DNA of 64,000 nucleotides. Origin: Blastococcus sp. LR1 (lineage in GTDB: Bacteria > Actinomycetota > Actinomycetes > Mycobacteriales > Geodermatophilaceae). Both the position numbers and the translations under genes were made by a program. Below the pieces are notes generated by a model. The model saw only the letters and a program-made list of their open reading frames with translations, made no database searches and was not told where the DNA came from. Numbering within the stretch: position 1 is the first letter of the stretch; every line of letters starts with the position of its first letter. The stretch is taken from NCBI RefSeq assembly GCF_020166105.1, contig NZ_JAIUJY010000002.1, forward strand, positions 248,001-312,000, in the 5' to 3' direction. Shown piece by piece: positions 23,118-31,460 of the stretch.

Positions 23118-24577
23118 CCGCTCCCGTGACCGTCGCTGCTCCTCCCGCGCGCGCCACCTCCACCTCCTCCTCGGACGGGGGCTCCACCGACAGCGCGGCC
23201 CCGTTCGCCTCCGCGCTCGACGGCGCGCTGGCCGGCGGCCAGGGCCCCGTGCGCGACGCCACCACCGGCAACGGCCAGAAGCAGTCCGGCGAGGCCGCAA
23301 CCGGCGAGGAGACGGCCGCGGCCGAGGAGGCCGCCGTCCCGGTGATCGACACGGCCTCGGCCGGCGTCGCCGCCGCGCTCTGGGCGCTGGCCCTCGGCGG
23401 CGGCGCTCCGACGGCGACGCCGGTGGCGGCGCCGGTCGTGGTCACGGCTGCCGGCGAGGGGCTCGCCGGGGTGGGTGCCGCGATCGCGGCCACCGCCTCC
23501 GCGCCGATCCCCGGGGAGACCGCTGCCGTGGCCGCGGACGGAGCACCCGTCGTCGCCGCGCCGGTTCCCGCCCTCCCGGGCACCCCGGCTGCCATTGCTG
23601 CTGCGGCTGCGGCGGCTGCGGCGGCTGCCGCGGCGCCTGCCGTCCGGCCCGCCGGCGCCACGCCCGCCGGTCCCCAGCCCGCCGCTCCGGTTCCCGGCAC
23701 GATGCCAGCCGTCGCGACCGCGGCGCAGACCCCGGTCGAGCTCACCGTCGTTCCCACGCCCGGGCAGCCGACGACCTCCGTCCCTGTCGGCACGGCGGAG
23801 GCCACCGGCGCCGCGGCACCCGACACCGAAGGCACCTCCGGTCCGGCCCCCGCGGTTCCCGCCGCCGCGGCATCCGGCGCCGGTGGAGCCGGCGCCCAGG
23901 CCGGCGGCACCTCGTCCGGTGGTGCCGGTGCCGGCGGCACCGGGTCCGGCGCCGCCCGCACCGACGCGGTCAGCGGTGCCCGTGCCGACGTGGAGGTCCA
24001 GGCAGGATCCGAGACCGTGGTCCTGCCGTCGGTCGGCTCCGCGGGCGCTCCGACTGCGGCCGCACCGGTCACCGCCACCGGCGCCGCCACCGGGACCGCG
24101 GCCACGCTGCCGGTCGCCGGACAGGTCGCCCGGCACGTGGCGGTGCTCAGCGCCGCGGGCGACGGGTCGCACACCATGACGATGGTGCTCAACCCCGAGA
24201 ACCTCGGCCCCGTCGAGGTCCAGGTGACGGTCGCCCAGGGCAGCCTCGACCTGCAGCTCCGCAGCGCCCACGAGCAGGGCCGGCTGGCTCTCCTGGACGC
24301 GCTGCCCGAGCTCCGCCGCGACCTGGAGGCCGCCGGTCTCAGCCCGTCGCGCGTGGAGGTCGACGCGGACACGGGCGGCTCGTGGCTGGCCAAGCACGCC
24401 GCCGAGCAGCAGGCCCAGCAGCAGCAGCTCGCCCAGCAGGGCTTCGCCGACCGGCAGTCGCAGCAGAACCAGCCCGGCGAACGGTCACGGTCCTGGGGGC
24501 GCACTGCCGATAACGGGGAAGGACGGGCTCTGCCGTCCAACGGATCCACGTCGTCCGGCGTGGACGTACGTGTCTGA
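23114..24577 (+). CDS. fliK: FliK, hook-length control protein
   Basis: 487 aa. The ATG overlaps the preceding stop. Residues 1-340 are a low-complexity Ala/Pro/Gly/Thr ruler region with a long poly-Ala run near residue 160. Residues about 350-430 form the conserved C-terminal domain (MTMVLNPENLGPVEVQVTVA; LDLQLRSAHEQGRLALLDAL), which contacts FlhB and triggers the substrate switch. A Gln-rich tail follows. Length of the ruler varies widely in the family. Confidence 0.9.
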   Translation: MTAPVTVAAPPARATSTSSSDGGSTDSAAPFASALDGALAGGQGPVRDATTGNGQKQSGEAATGEETAAAEEAAVPVIDTASAGVAAALWALALGGGAPTATPVAAPVVVTAAGEGLAGVGAAIAATASAPIPGETAAVAADGAPVVAAPVPALPGTPAAIAAAAAAAAAAAAAPAVRPAGATPAGPQPAAPVPGTMPAVATAAQTPVELTVVPTPGQPTTSVPVGTAEATGAAAPDTEGTSGPAPAVPAAAASGAGGAGAQAGGTSSGGAGAGGTGSGAARTDAVSGARADVEVQAGSETVVLPSVGSAGAPTAAAPVTATGAATGTAATLPVAGQVARHVAVLSAAGDGSHTMTMVLNPENLGPVEVQVTVAQGSLDLQLRSAHEQGRLALLDALPELRRDLEAAGLSPSRVEVDADTGGSWLAKHAAEQQAQQQQLAQQGFADRQSQQNQPGERSRSWGRTADNGEGRALPSNGSTSSGVDVRV

Positions 24578-24595
24578 GAAGGAGGCCGACGACCG

Positions 24596-25024
24596 ATGCC
24601 GGACGCAGTGAGCGGCGCAGTCCCGACGGGGCCGACCTACGGCGCCAGCACCGCCGTCGACCGTGGCGACCAGATGGGGAAGGACACCTTCCTCAAGCTG
24701 CTGGTGGCCCAGATGAAGTACCAGGACCCCAGCAACCCGGCCGACACCAACCAGATGATGTCGCAGACGGCGACCTTCACCCAGGTGGAGAAGCTGGAGG
24801 AGATCGCGAAGCAGAACGCCTCCATGCTGGCCCTGCAGCGCTCCAGCGCCGCCGGCGCGATGGTCGGACAGACCGTCACCTACACCGACGACACCGGCGC
24901 CAAGGTGACCGGAGTCGTCTCCTCGGTGCGCCTCGCCACCGACTCGGCGGAGGCCGTGGCCACGGTCGCCGGCCGTCCCGTGCCGCTGGGCCGGATCACC
25001 GACGTCGGCACGACCGCCGGCTGA
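24596..25024 (+). CDS. flgD: FlgD, hook cap scaffold protein
   Basis: 142 aa. The N-terminal motif MGKDTFLKLLVAQMKYQDPS and SNPADTNQMMSQTATFTQVE is diagnostic for FlgD. The C-terminal Ig-like part seen in proteobacterial FlgD is missing, as in other short Gram-positive versions. GAAGGAGG lies upstream of the ATG. It caps the hook during FlgE polymerisation and precedes flgE. Confidence 0.93.
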   Translation: MPDAVSGAVPTGPTYGASTAVDRGDQMGKDTFLKLLVAQMKYQDPSNPADTNQMMSQTATFTQVEKLEEIAKQNASMLALQRSSAAGAMVGQTVTYTDDTGAKVTGVVSSVRLATDSAEAVATVAGRPVPLGRITDVGTTAG

Positions 25025-25092
25025 CCCGCGCCCCACCCCGGCGCCGCCGCGCGCCCCTGAACCACCGACCCCCACCCCGGAGGGACCCCCCG

Positions 25093-26352
25093 ATGCTGCG
25101 CTCCATGTTCTCCGCCATCTCCGGTCTGCGTGCACACCAGACCAAGATGGACGTCACCGCCAACAACATCGCCAACGTCAACACCGTCGGCTTCAAGAGC
25201 AGCGCCACGGTGTTCCAGGACACGCTCTCCCAGGTCGTCCGCGCCGGCGGCCAGCCGGCCGCGGACCGCGGCGGCACAAACCCGGCGCAGATCGGCCTGG
25301 GCGTGAAGCTGGCCGGCATCACCACGAACTGGACCAACGGTGCGCAGCAGTCCACCGGCCGGTCCACCGACTTCATGATCGAGGGTGACGGGTTCTTCGT
25401 CGTCGAGGGCGCCGGCGGGCAGCAGCTGTTCACCCGCGCGGGCTCGTTCGACTTCGACTCCAACGGCAACCTGGTCACCCCGGACGGTTCGATCCTGCAG
25501 GGCTGGATGGCCGAGGCGGACGGCACCGTCAACGCCAACGGCCCGGTCGGCCCGCTGTCGGTGCCCTACGGCGCGATGGTCAACCCGACCTCGACCGAGA
25601 CCGGCCGCATCCAGGGCAACCTCCCCTCCGACGTGCCCGTCGGCACCTCCTACCAGCTCGGCGCCGACATGTTCGACAGCCAGGGCGTGCTGCAGAAGGT
25701 GTCCTACAACCTCACCAAGGCCGCGGACAACACCTGGAACGTCACCGTCCTGCACGCCAACGGGACCACGCTGCTCCCCGAGCCGCCGATCGACCCGGCG
25801 GTCACCCCGCTCCAGATCACCTTCGACACCAACGGCGTGCTCACCAACCCCGCCGGCCCCGGCTTCAACCTCCCCGCGTTCACCCCCACCGGGAACCCGA
25901 GCTGGACGAACGACGTCACGATCAGCCTCGCCGGCCTGACCCAGTTCGGTGGGGCCAACACCCTCGCGGCCCCGAAGCCGGACGGCTACGCCCTGGGCTC
26001 GCTCCAGTCGTTCACCCTCGGCAACGACGGCACGATCATGGGGGTCTACTCCAACGGCCTGCGCCAGCCGATCGGCCAGCTGGCCCTCGCCGCGTTCGAC
26101 AACCCGAGCGGCCTGGAGAAGGCCGGCAACTCCTCGTTCCGGGTCGGCGTCAACTCCGGCATCGCGAACATCGGGCAGCCGGGCCTCGGCGGTCGTGGCG
26201 AGCTCGTGTCGGGCGCGCTGGAGATGTCCAACGTGGACCTCAGCGAGGAGTTCACCGGGCTGATCATCGCCCAGCGCGGCTTCCAGGCGAACAGCCGCGT
26301 CATCACCGCCTCCGACGAGCTCCTCCAGGACCTGGTCAACCTCAAGCGCTGA
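25093..26352 (+). CDS. flgE: FlgE, hook protein
   Basis: 419 aa. The N-terminus (SMFSAISGLRAHQTKMDVTA; NNIANVNTVGFKSSATVFQD) and C-terminus (LSEEFTGLIIAQRGFQANSR) are the rod/hook family ends. The middle contains the FlgE D1/D2 domains (GDGFFVVEGAGGQQLFTRAG). CCGGAGGG precedes the ATG. This is the only hook/distal-rod type gene in the window, as flgF and flgG are absent. A dispersed repeat starts two bases after its stop. Confidence 0.94.
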   Translation: MLRSMFSAISGLRAHQTKMDVTANNIANVNTVGFKSSATVFQDTLSQVVRAGGQPAADRGGTNPAQIGLGVKLAGITTNWTNGAQQSTGRSTDFMIEGDGFFVVEGAGGQQLFTRAGSFDFDSNGNLVTPDGSILQGWMAEADGTVNANGPVGPLSVPYGAMVNPTSTETGRIQGNLPSDVPVGTSYQLGADMFDSQGVLQKVSYNLTKAADNTWNVTVLHANGTTLLPEPPIDPAVTPLQITFDTNGVLTNPAGPGFNLPAFTPTGNPSWTNDVTISLAGLTQFGGANTLAAPKPDGYALGSLQSFTLGNDGTIMGVYSNGLRQPIGQLALAAFDNPSGLEKAGNSSFRVGVNSGIANIGQPGLGGRGELVSGALEMSNVDLSEEFTGLIIAQRGFQANSRVITASDELLQDLVNLKR

Positions 26353-26354
26353 CT

Positions 26355-26415
26355 AAGGACCTCGCTGCCCCTCGCCCTTCGCAGGCTCAGGGCGAGCCTC
26401 TGCAGCGAGGCCGTT
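26355..26415 (+). repeat. 61-bp intergenic repeat, copy 1 (after flgE)
   Basis: Starts 2 bases after the flgE stop. Its ends pair (GGACCTCGCTGC with GCAGCGAGGCC) and an inner stem CTCGCCC / GGGCGAG forms around TTCGCAGGCTCA. A second copy of equal length occurs directly after flhB (34521-34581), with different stem bases that still pair. It may end transcription or stabilise mRNA ends. Confidence 0.75.
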
Positions 26416-26430
26416 CCAGCACGTCACCAC

Positions 26431-26472
26431 GGATGGCCCGGTCACCTCCTGGAGGTGGTGACCGGGCCGTCC
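26431..26472 (+). terminator. Terminator hairpin of the flgB-flgE operon
   Basis: GGATGGCCCGGTCACC, a 10-base loop, GGTGACCGGGCCGTCC: 16-bp stem with one mismatch. It follows the 61-bp repeat and lies 41 bases before the flbD promoter. Confidence 0.8.
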
Positions 26473-26513
26473 GTCACATTGCCCCCAGAGGCCTCCGGCC
26501 TGGGCGTTTCAGC

Positions 26514-26541
26514 TCAAGGCAGGCCCTCCGTGGGCCGATGA
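26514..26541 (+). promoter_or_regulatory. Sigma-28-type promoter of flbD-motA-motB-fliL
   Basis: TCAAG (26514-26518), 15 bases, GCCGATGA (26534-26541). The best match of all to the consensus derived in this window. It lies 55 bases before the flbD start, right after a terminator. Confidence 0.8.
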
Positions 26542-26596
26542 CAAGAGTGCCGTTCCTGCCCGTTCCCGGGCACCCACCGAGCAAGAGGAACCGACC

Positions 26597-26878
26597 GTGA
26601 TCCGTGTGACGCGCCTGAACGGCGATCAGTTCGCGCTGAACCCCGACCTCATCGAGAAGGTCGAGGGCCACCCCGACACGGTCGCCTTCCTCGTCGACGG
26701 CACGAAGTACCTGCTGAGGGAGAGCGTGGACGAGGTCCTGCAGGAGATCCGGGAGTACCGCGCCGGCATCCTCGCCCTCTCCTACGAGATGGACCGCACG
26801 ACGTACCCGCTCGCCGTTCCCGAACAGGTCTCCTCCGACTCGTCGGTCGTGCCGTTCCCGAGCCGAGAGGAGCGCTGA
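26597..26878 (+). CDS. flbD: FlbD/SwrD family flagellar protein
   Basis: 93 aa from the GTG at 26597 (AGAGGAACCGACC upstream). The sequence IRVTRLNGDQFALNPDLIEK, then VEGHPDTVAFLVDGTKYLLR, is the FlbD (DUF/PF06289) domain. SwrD, the Bacillus member, raises flagellar power by increasing stator function. Its place directly before motA and motB supports that role here. The C-terminal 25 aa are extra. Confidence 0.9.
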   Translation: MIRVTRLNGDQFALNPDLIEKVEGHPDTVAFLVDGTKYLLRESVDEVLQEIREYRAGILALSYEMDRTTYPLAVPEQVSSDSSVVPFPSREER

Positions 26879-26881
26879 CCC

Positions 26882-27649
26882 ATGGATCCGGCCACTCTCA
26901 TCGGCTTTGCGATCTCCGTGATCGCCCTGTGCGTCTTCATGGTGCTCGAGGGCGTCTCGCCGATGACGCTGATCTTCCTGCCGGCGATCGTCCTGGTCAT
27001 CGTCGCGACGTTCGGTGCGGCGGCGGCCAGCCAGACGATGGACGACCTCAAGAAGATGCCCGGCTGGTTCAAGATGGCCGTGATGCCGGCCAAGGTGCCG
27101 GGACCGACCGAGCAGATCCAGACCCTGGTCAGCCTCGCCGAGAAGGCCCGCAAGGAGGGCCTGCTCGCGCTGGAGGCCCAGGTCAAGAACATCGAGGACG
27201 AGTTCCTCCGCCGCGGCCTGCAGATGGGCATCGACGGCACCGACCCCGAGGAGCTGCGGGCGGTGCTGGAGAGCGAGATCGAGGCGAAGAAGACCGAGGA
27301 CAAGGTCGCCGCCAAGTTCATGAACAACATGGGCGGCTACGCGCCGACCATCGGCATCCTCGGCTGCATCGTCGGCCTGATGAACGTCATGGGGAACCTG
27401 AACGAGCCCGAGCTGCTGGGGCCGATGGTCTCCGCGGCCTTCATCGCCACGCTGTGGGGCGTCATGGCGGCCAACTTCTGGTTCCTCCCGATGGGCGCCA
27501 AGATCCTCCGGGTCAGCGCGCTGCAGGCCGCGCAGATGGAGCTGCTCGTGGAGGGCATCACCGAGATCCAGGCCGGCACCAGCCCGCGGGCGGTCCGCAT
27601 GAAGCTGACCTCGCTCGTGCCGCCGGGCGCCGTCAAGGACGCGGCGTGA
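26882..27649 (+). CDS. motA: MotA, stator proton-channel subunit
   Basis: 255 aa. Four membrane segments are visible: two near the N-terminus (LIGFAISVIALCVFMVLEGV; LIFLPAIVLVIVATFGAAAA) and two near residues 150-205 (APTIGILGCIVGLMNVMGNL; MVSAAFIATLWGVMAANFWF). The cytoplasmic loop has the charged pair needed for torque (EKARKEGLLALEAQ). It forms the MotA5-MotB2 stator that pushes on FliG. motB follows 31 bases later. Confidence 0.95.
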   Translation: MDPATLIGFAISVIALCVFMVLEGVSPMTLIFLPAIVLVIVATFGAAAASQTMDDLKKMPGWFKMAVMPAKVPGPTEQIQTLVSLAEKARKEGLLALEAQVKNIEDEFLRRGLQMGIDGTDPEELRAVLESEIEAKKTEDKVAAKFMNNMGGYAPTIGILGCIVGLMNVMGNLNEPELLGPMVSAAFIATLWGVMAANFWFLPMGAKILRVSALQAAQMELLVEGITEIQAGTSPRAVRMKLTSLVPPGAVKDAA

Positions 27650-27680
27650 CCCCGTCCTCCCCCCACGACGGGGGCTCACC

Positions 27681-28583
27681 GTGAGCGCCGGTCACGGCCG
27701 GCGCCGCAAGAAGCACGAAGAGCACGAGGAGCACGAGAACCACGAACGGTGGCTGGTGTCGGCCTTCGACATGATGACGCTGCTGTTCGTGCTGTTCGTG
27801 GTGCTGTTCGCGATGAGCAAGGTGGACGAGCAGAAGTTCGCCGCCCTGGCCAAGGGCATGGCCGAGTCGTTCGGCGGGCCGATCACCGTGCAGCCGGGTC
27901 CCACGCCGGAAGGCTCGGTGCTCGACGGCCTGCCCGGCGTCATCGACATCGCCTCGGCCATCCCCTCGGACCCGACCGTGGAGCAGGCCGAGATCGACAA
28001 GGCAGCAGCCGCCGCCGCCATCCAGCGCGCGGAGAACATCGCGTCGGAGGCCAAGGCCGAGTACGCCGAGCTCGCCGCGGCCCGCGACAAGATCGAGGCG
28101 GCCCTGGCCGCGGCCGGCTATTCCGGTGCCGCGCGCTACGAGATCGACGAGCGCGGCCTGATCGTGCACATCGTGGCCGACCAGGTGCTCTTCGACGCCG
28201 AGCAGGCAGTGCTGCGCCCCGAGGGCCGGCAGATCCTCTCCGCCGTCGCACCGACGCTCACCGGGCTGCCCAACGAGTTCGGGGTCGAGGGCCACGCCAA
28301 CCACCTGCCGGTCACCCCCGGTGGCATGTGGCCGTCCAACTGGGAGCTGTCGGCGACCCGCGCCACCACCGTCGTGCGCTACCTCGCGAGCGCAGGCGTC
28401 CCCGAGCCGCGGCTCACCGCCGTCGGCTACTCGTCGACCAGGCCGCTGGTGCCCCAGACAGACCCCACCGCACTCACCGTCAACCGGCGGGTCGACGTCG
28501 TCGTCCTGTCCGACGCCTCGGCCGAGGCCAATGCGCTCCTGCCGGACCTCGACGCCGCCGCCCAACAGGGAGAGACCCCATGA
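27681..28583 (+). CDS. motB: MotB, stator peptidoglycan-anchored subunit
   Basis: 300 aa from the GTG at 27681. A single membrane segment follows Asp30 (WLVSAFDMMTLLFVLFVVLF), the predicted proton carrier. The OmpA-like peptidoglycan-binding domain spans about residues 150-280 (GVEGHANHLPVTPGGMWPSN; WELSATRATTVVRYLASAGV). The first 25 residues form an unusual His/Glu repeat (RKKHEEHEEHENHERW), which might sense metal or pH. The stop overlaps the fliL ATG. Confidence 0.94.
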   Translation: MSAGHGRRRKKHEEHEEHENHERWLVSAFDMMTLLFVLFVVLFAMSKVDEQKFAALAKGMAESFGGPITVQPGPTPEGSVLDGLPGVIDIASAIPSDPTVEQAEIDKAAAAAAIQRAENIASEAKAEYAELAAARDKIEAALAAAGYSGAARYEIDERGLIVHIVADQVLFDAEQAVLRPEGRQILSAVAPTLTGLPNEFGVEGHANHLPVTPGGMWPSNWELSATRATTVVRYLASAGVPEPRLTAVGYSSTRPLVPQTDPTALTVNRRVDVVVLSDASAEANALLPDLDAAAQQGETP

Positions 28584-29071
28584 GCAAGGACAAGAACGCA
28601 CCCGCCGAGGGCGAGGAGACCGAGGCGAAGGGCGGCAAGAAGAAGCTCATCATCATCCTGGCCGTGGTCCTGCTCGCCGCGGCCGGCGCCGCCTACTTCT
28701 TCCTCTTCGCCAGCTCCGGCGAGGCGGAGGCCGAGGTCCCGCCGCCCGAGCACGGTGGCTACACCGCGCTCGAGCCGGTGGCGGTCAACCTCGCCGGCGG
28801 GGGGTACCTCAAGATCGGCGTGACGCTCGAGTACACGCTCGCGGCTGCCGGTGACGGCCACGGTGCCGGCGGCGTGGACGGCGCCAAGGCCTACGACAAG
28901 ATCATCTCCACGTTCTCCCAGGCGCAGCCGGCCGACGTCGTCGGCGCCCGCGAGGCGCTCAAGGAGGCGCTCGAGGAGAAGATCATCGAGGCGTACACCG
29001 AAGAGGTGGAGGGAGAAGCGCCAGTGCAGATGGTCATGGGCATCTACTACACGGAGTACGTGACCCAGTAA
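28580..29071 (+). CDS. fliL: FliL, stator-associated membrane protein
   Basis: 163 aa from the ATG at 28580 (ATGA overlap with motB). It has a Lys-rich cytoplasmic start, a membrane segment (KLIIILAVVLLAAAGAAYFF), and a periplasmic-side stomatin-like domain (GYTALEPVAVNLAGGGYLKI; VVGAREALKEALEEKIIEAY) typical of FliL. It surrounds and stabilises the stator. A perfect terminator follows. Confidence 0.9.
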   Translation: MSKDKNAPAEGEETEAKGGKKKLIIILAVVLLAAAGAAYFFLFASSGEAEAEVPPPEHGGYTALEPVAVNLAGGGYLKIGVTLEYTLAAAGDGHGAGGVDGAKAYDKIISTFSQAQPADVVGAREALKEALEEKIIEAYTEEVEGEAPVQMVMGIYYTEYVTQ

Positions 29072-29087
29072 CGCCTGCGCTCGACCA

Positions 29088-29125
29088 CTCAGGGGTGCCC
29101 TCCGCTCACGGAGGGCACCCCTGAG
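29088..29125 (+). terminator. Terminator of the flbD-fliL operon
   Basis: Perfect 17-bp stem CTCAGGGGTGCCCTCCG / CGGAGGGCACCCCTGAG with the 4-base loop CTCA, 16 bases after the fliL stop. Confidence 0.9.
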
Positions 29126-29188
29126 GCGCATCAGGAGTCCCACGGGTCACGCGCTCCCCGGGCGACACGGACGCCGTGGTCCGCCCGG

Positions 29189-29216
29189 TCAGGGTGCCCC
29201 CGGGGAACGCCGATGA
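29189..29216 (+). promoter_or_regulatory. Sigma-28-type promoter of fliM-fliN-fliOPQR-flhB
   Basis: TCAGG (29189-29193), 15 bases, GCCGATGA (29209-29216). The ATG at 29213 that would start the longest fliM frame is inside this -10 element. Transcription should begin near 29222-29224, so fliM would start on an essentially leaderless message at GTG 29225. Confidence 0.7.
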
Positions 29217-29224
29217 GGGGGTTT

Positions 29225-30274
29225 GTGACCACCCCCGAGACCGGACCGGCCCCGGCCGCCGCGCCGGCCCCGGACGCGGCCCCCGAGGCCGCTCCGCCCG
29301 CGGCCCCCGAGGCCGCGCAGGCTGCGCCTACCCCCGCTCCCCCGGCTCCTCCGGTCGGCGGGCGACGCGCCCGCGGCGCCGCACGGACCTACGACTTCCG
29401 CCGCCCGACGAAGCTCTCCCGCGAGCACGTGCGGGTCATGCAGATCGCGCAGGAGGAGTTCGCCCGCCAGGCGACGACGATCCTCACCACGTTCCTGCGG
29501 GCCGGCGCCCGCATGGAGCTGGTCGGCATCGAGCAGTTCGCCTACGACGACTACATCGGGACGCTGCCCAACCCCAGCTTCCTGTCGACGTTCTCCATGG
29601 AGCCGCTGGCCGGCAAGGGCCTGCTGGCCTTCCCGCTGGACATCGCCATGTCGATGGTCGACCACATGCTCGGCGGCTCCGGCAACGCGGCGCAGCCCAA
29701 CCGGCCGATGACGGCGATGGAGACCACCATCACCAACCACCTGCTGGAGCGGCTGCTGGACGAGTTCGCCCGCTCGCTCGGCGCCCTGACCGAGATCCAG
29801 CCGGTGCTGATCGGCCGGGAGTACAACCCGGCCCTGGCCCAGGCGGCCGCCGGCTCGGACACCGTCATGGTGGCCACCTACGAGATGGCCGTCGGCGCCC
29901 GCGAGGGCGAGGCCACGGTCGTGCTGCCGTTCTCCTCGTTCGCGCAGTCGCTGAACAACGCGGCCTCCCCGCAGCTCTCCGAGCAGGCGCTGCGCAAGCG
30001 CCAGCGTGCCCGCGAGGCCCTCACCGAGCGGCTGAACTGGGTGCCGGTCGACGTCAGCGTCCGCTTCGCCCCGCTGAGCGTCTCCTCCTCCGACCTGCTC
30101 TCCCTGGCCGTCGACGACGTGCTGCTGCTCCGCCACCCGCGGGACAGCCCGCTGGAGGTCACCACCAACGACGTGACGTTCGCCTACGCGATCGCCAGCA
30201 ACCACCGGCGCCGACTGGCCGCCTCCATCGTCCCCACCCCGCACGCTCCGCACGCCGCGAAGGACTCCGCATGA
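29225..30274 (+). CDS. fliM: FliM, C-ring switch protein
   Basis: 349 aa from the GTG at 29225, chosen because the upstream ATG (29213) lies inside the promoter -10. A Pro/Ala-rich disordered N-terminus of about 45 aa precedes the switch domain (DFRRPTKLSREHVRVMQIAQ; FLSTFSMEPLAGKGLLAFPL; MVDHMLGGSGNAAQPNRPMT). The C-terminal SPOA part (LNWVPVDVSVRFAPLSVSSS) is present. The canonical N-terminal CheY-P-binding motif LSQxEIDALL is not visible, so direct CheY binding is doubtful. fliN follows with an ATGA overlap. Confidence 0.94.
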   Translation: MTTPETGPAPAAAPAPDAAPEAAPPAAPEAAQAAPTPAPPAPPVGGRRARGAARTYDFRRPTKLSREHVRVMQIAQEEFARQATTILTTFLRAGARMELVGIEQFAYDDYIGTLPNPSFLSTFSMEPLAGKGLLAFPLDIAMSMVDHMLGGSGNAAQPNRPMTAMETTITNHLLERLLDEFARSLGALTEIQPVLIGREYNPALAQAAAGSDTVMVATYEMAVGAREGEATVVLPFSSFAQSLNNAASPQLSEQALRKRQRAREALTERLNWVPVDVSVRFAPLSVSSSDLLSLAVDDVLLLRHPRDSPLEVTTNDVTFAYAIASNHRRRLAASIVPTPHAPHAAKDSA

Positions 30275-31008
30275 CCGCGCCCCGCACCGACTCGCAGGAC
30301 TCCCAGACCGTCACGGCGGTCGTCGCCGCCGCTGCCCGGGCCGCGGCCGCTTTGGTCCCCTCGACCTCCGCGCTCGTCCCCGGCACGCCGGTCAGCGACC
30401 CGGACACCGTCCCGCTCCCGCCGTCGGCCGCGCTCGCGGTCACCGCCGGGCTCTCCGGCGAGGTCTCCGGCGACGTCGTCCTGGTGGTGTCCGGCGAGGT
30501 CGTCGACGCCCTGCAGAACTCCCCCGTCGGCCAGATGGACGTCTCCGCCGCGCTGCGCCCGGCCCTCGAGGCCGCCGCCGCCACGCTGGGCCGCGTCCGC
30601 GTCGCCTCCGAGCGCACCGAGGAGCCGGTCGCCGCGCTGGACGGGCTGCGCGACAAGGGCATGTTCGTCGCGATCCCCCTCATGGCCGACGGCGAGCACC
30701 AGGCCACCTTCGCCCTCCAGGTCACCCTGCCCGCCACCCGCGAGCGGCGCGGCAGCCTCGAGCTGCTGCGGCACGTGGCCATGGAGGTCACCGTCGAGAT
30801 CGGCCGGACCCGGATGACCGTGCAGGAGCTGCTCTCGCTGCACCCCGGCGAGGTCGTCGAGCTCGACCGGGCCGCCAGCGCGCCGGCCGACCTGCTGGTC
30901 AACGGCACGCTCATCGCCCGCGGCGAGGTCGTCGTCGTCGACGAGGACTTCGGCCTGCGGATCAGCGAGATCGTCACCGACGCCGCCGAGCTCGGGGCGG
31001 CGTCATGA
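30271..31008 (+). CDS. fliN: FliN, C-ring switch protein with an extended N-terminal domain (FliY-like layout)
   Basis: 245 aa, about twice the length of a minimal FliN. The C-terminal 75 aa are the SPOA domain (LLRHVAMEVTVEIGRTRMTV; SLHPGEVVELDRAASAPADL; LIARGEVVVVDEDFGLRISE). Residues about 60-160 (LSGEVSGDVVLVVSGEVVDA; MFVAIPLMADGEHQATFALQ) resemble the middle CheC/FliY domain. The CheC-type phosphatase motifs are not obvious. It starts inside the fliM stop and ends inside the fliO start. Confidence 0.92.
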   Translation: MTAPRTDSQDSQTVTAVVAAAARAAAALVPSTSALVPGTPVSDPDTVPLPPSAALAVTAGLSGEVSGDVVLVVSGEVVDALQNSPVGQMDVSAALRPALEAAAATLGRVRVASERTEEPVAALDGLRDKGMFVAIPLMADGEHQATFALQVTLPATRERRGSLELLRHVAMEVTVEIGRTRMTVQELLSLHPGEVVELDRAASAPADLLVNGTLIARGEVVVVDEDFGLRISEIVTDAAELGAAS

Positions 31009-31460
31009 CCTGGATGATCATCCGGCTCGTCCTCTCCCTGGCCCTGATCGGCGGCGTGCTCCTCTTCGCCGCGAAGCTGGCCAAGAAGCGCGGCCTCGGC
31101 CAGGGCAACGGCCTGATCGAGGTCGTGGCCCGCCACCGCATGGGCCGCACCAGCACCGTCAACGTGGTCCGGATCGCCGATCTGGTGCTCGTCATCGGCG
31201 CGACCGAGGAGCAGGTCACCCTGCTCGCCGAGGTCGACCCCGACGCCGTCGACGCCGCGATCCGCGAGCGTCGTCCGGCCCGCGCGAAGGTCGCCGCCGA
31301 CGCCGAGGACGACGACGCAGCGCCCGTCCCCGCCCCGGCTCTCGTGCCCTCGCGGGCCGCCCGCTCCTCCGAGGGCGTGCTGGCCGGATCGGTCCTGGAC
31401 CGCAACGGCTGGGGCTCCCTGGTCGACGAGCTGCGCGAGCGGACGGTGCGGCGGACATGA
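31005..31460 (+). CDS. fliO: FliO, export-gate assembly membrane protein
   Basis: 151 aa. One membrane segment (MIIRLVLSLALIGGVLLFAA) is followed by a small SH3-like cytoplasmic part (LIEVVARHRMGRTSTVNVVR; LVLVIGATEEQVTLLAEVDP) typical of FliO, then a disordered tail. It assists assembly of the FliP ring and sits directly before fliP with overlapping ends, which supports the call in this weakly conserved family. Confidence 0.87.
   Translation: MTWMIIRLVLSLALIGGVLLFAAKLAKKRGLGQGNGLIEVVARHRMGRTSTVNVVRIADLVLVIGATEEQVTLLAEVDPDAVDAAIRERRPARAKVAADAEDDDAAPVPAPALVPSRAARSSEGVLAGSVLDRNGWGSLVDELRERTVRRT

Noticed and set aside
23300-24120. Short-period repeats in fliK
   Set aside because: They are Ala/Pro/Gly codon runs of the FliK ruler region, not CRISPR repeats or a mobile element.
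26353-26596. Small ORF or RNA gene between flgE and flbD
   Set aside because: The gap is filled by the 61-bp repeat, a terminator and the flbD promoter; no coding or tRNA-like features.
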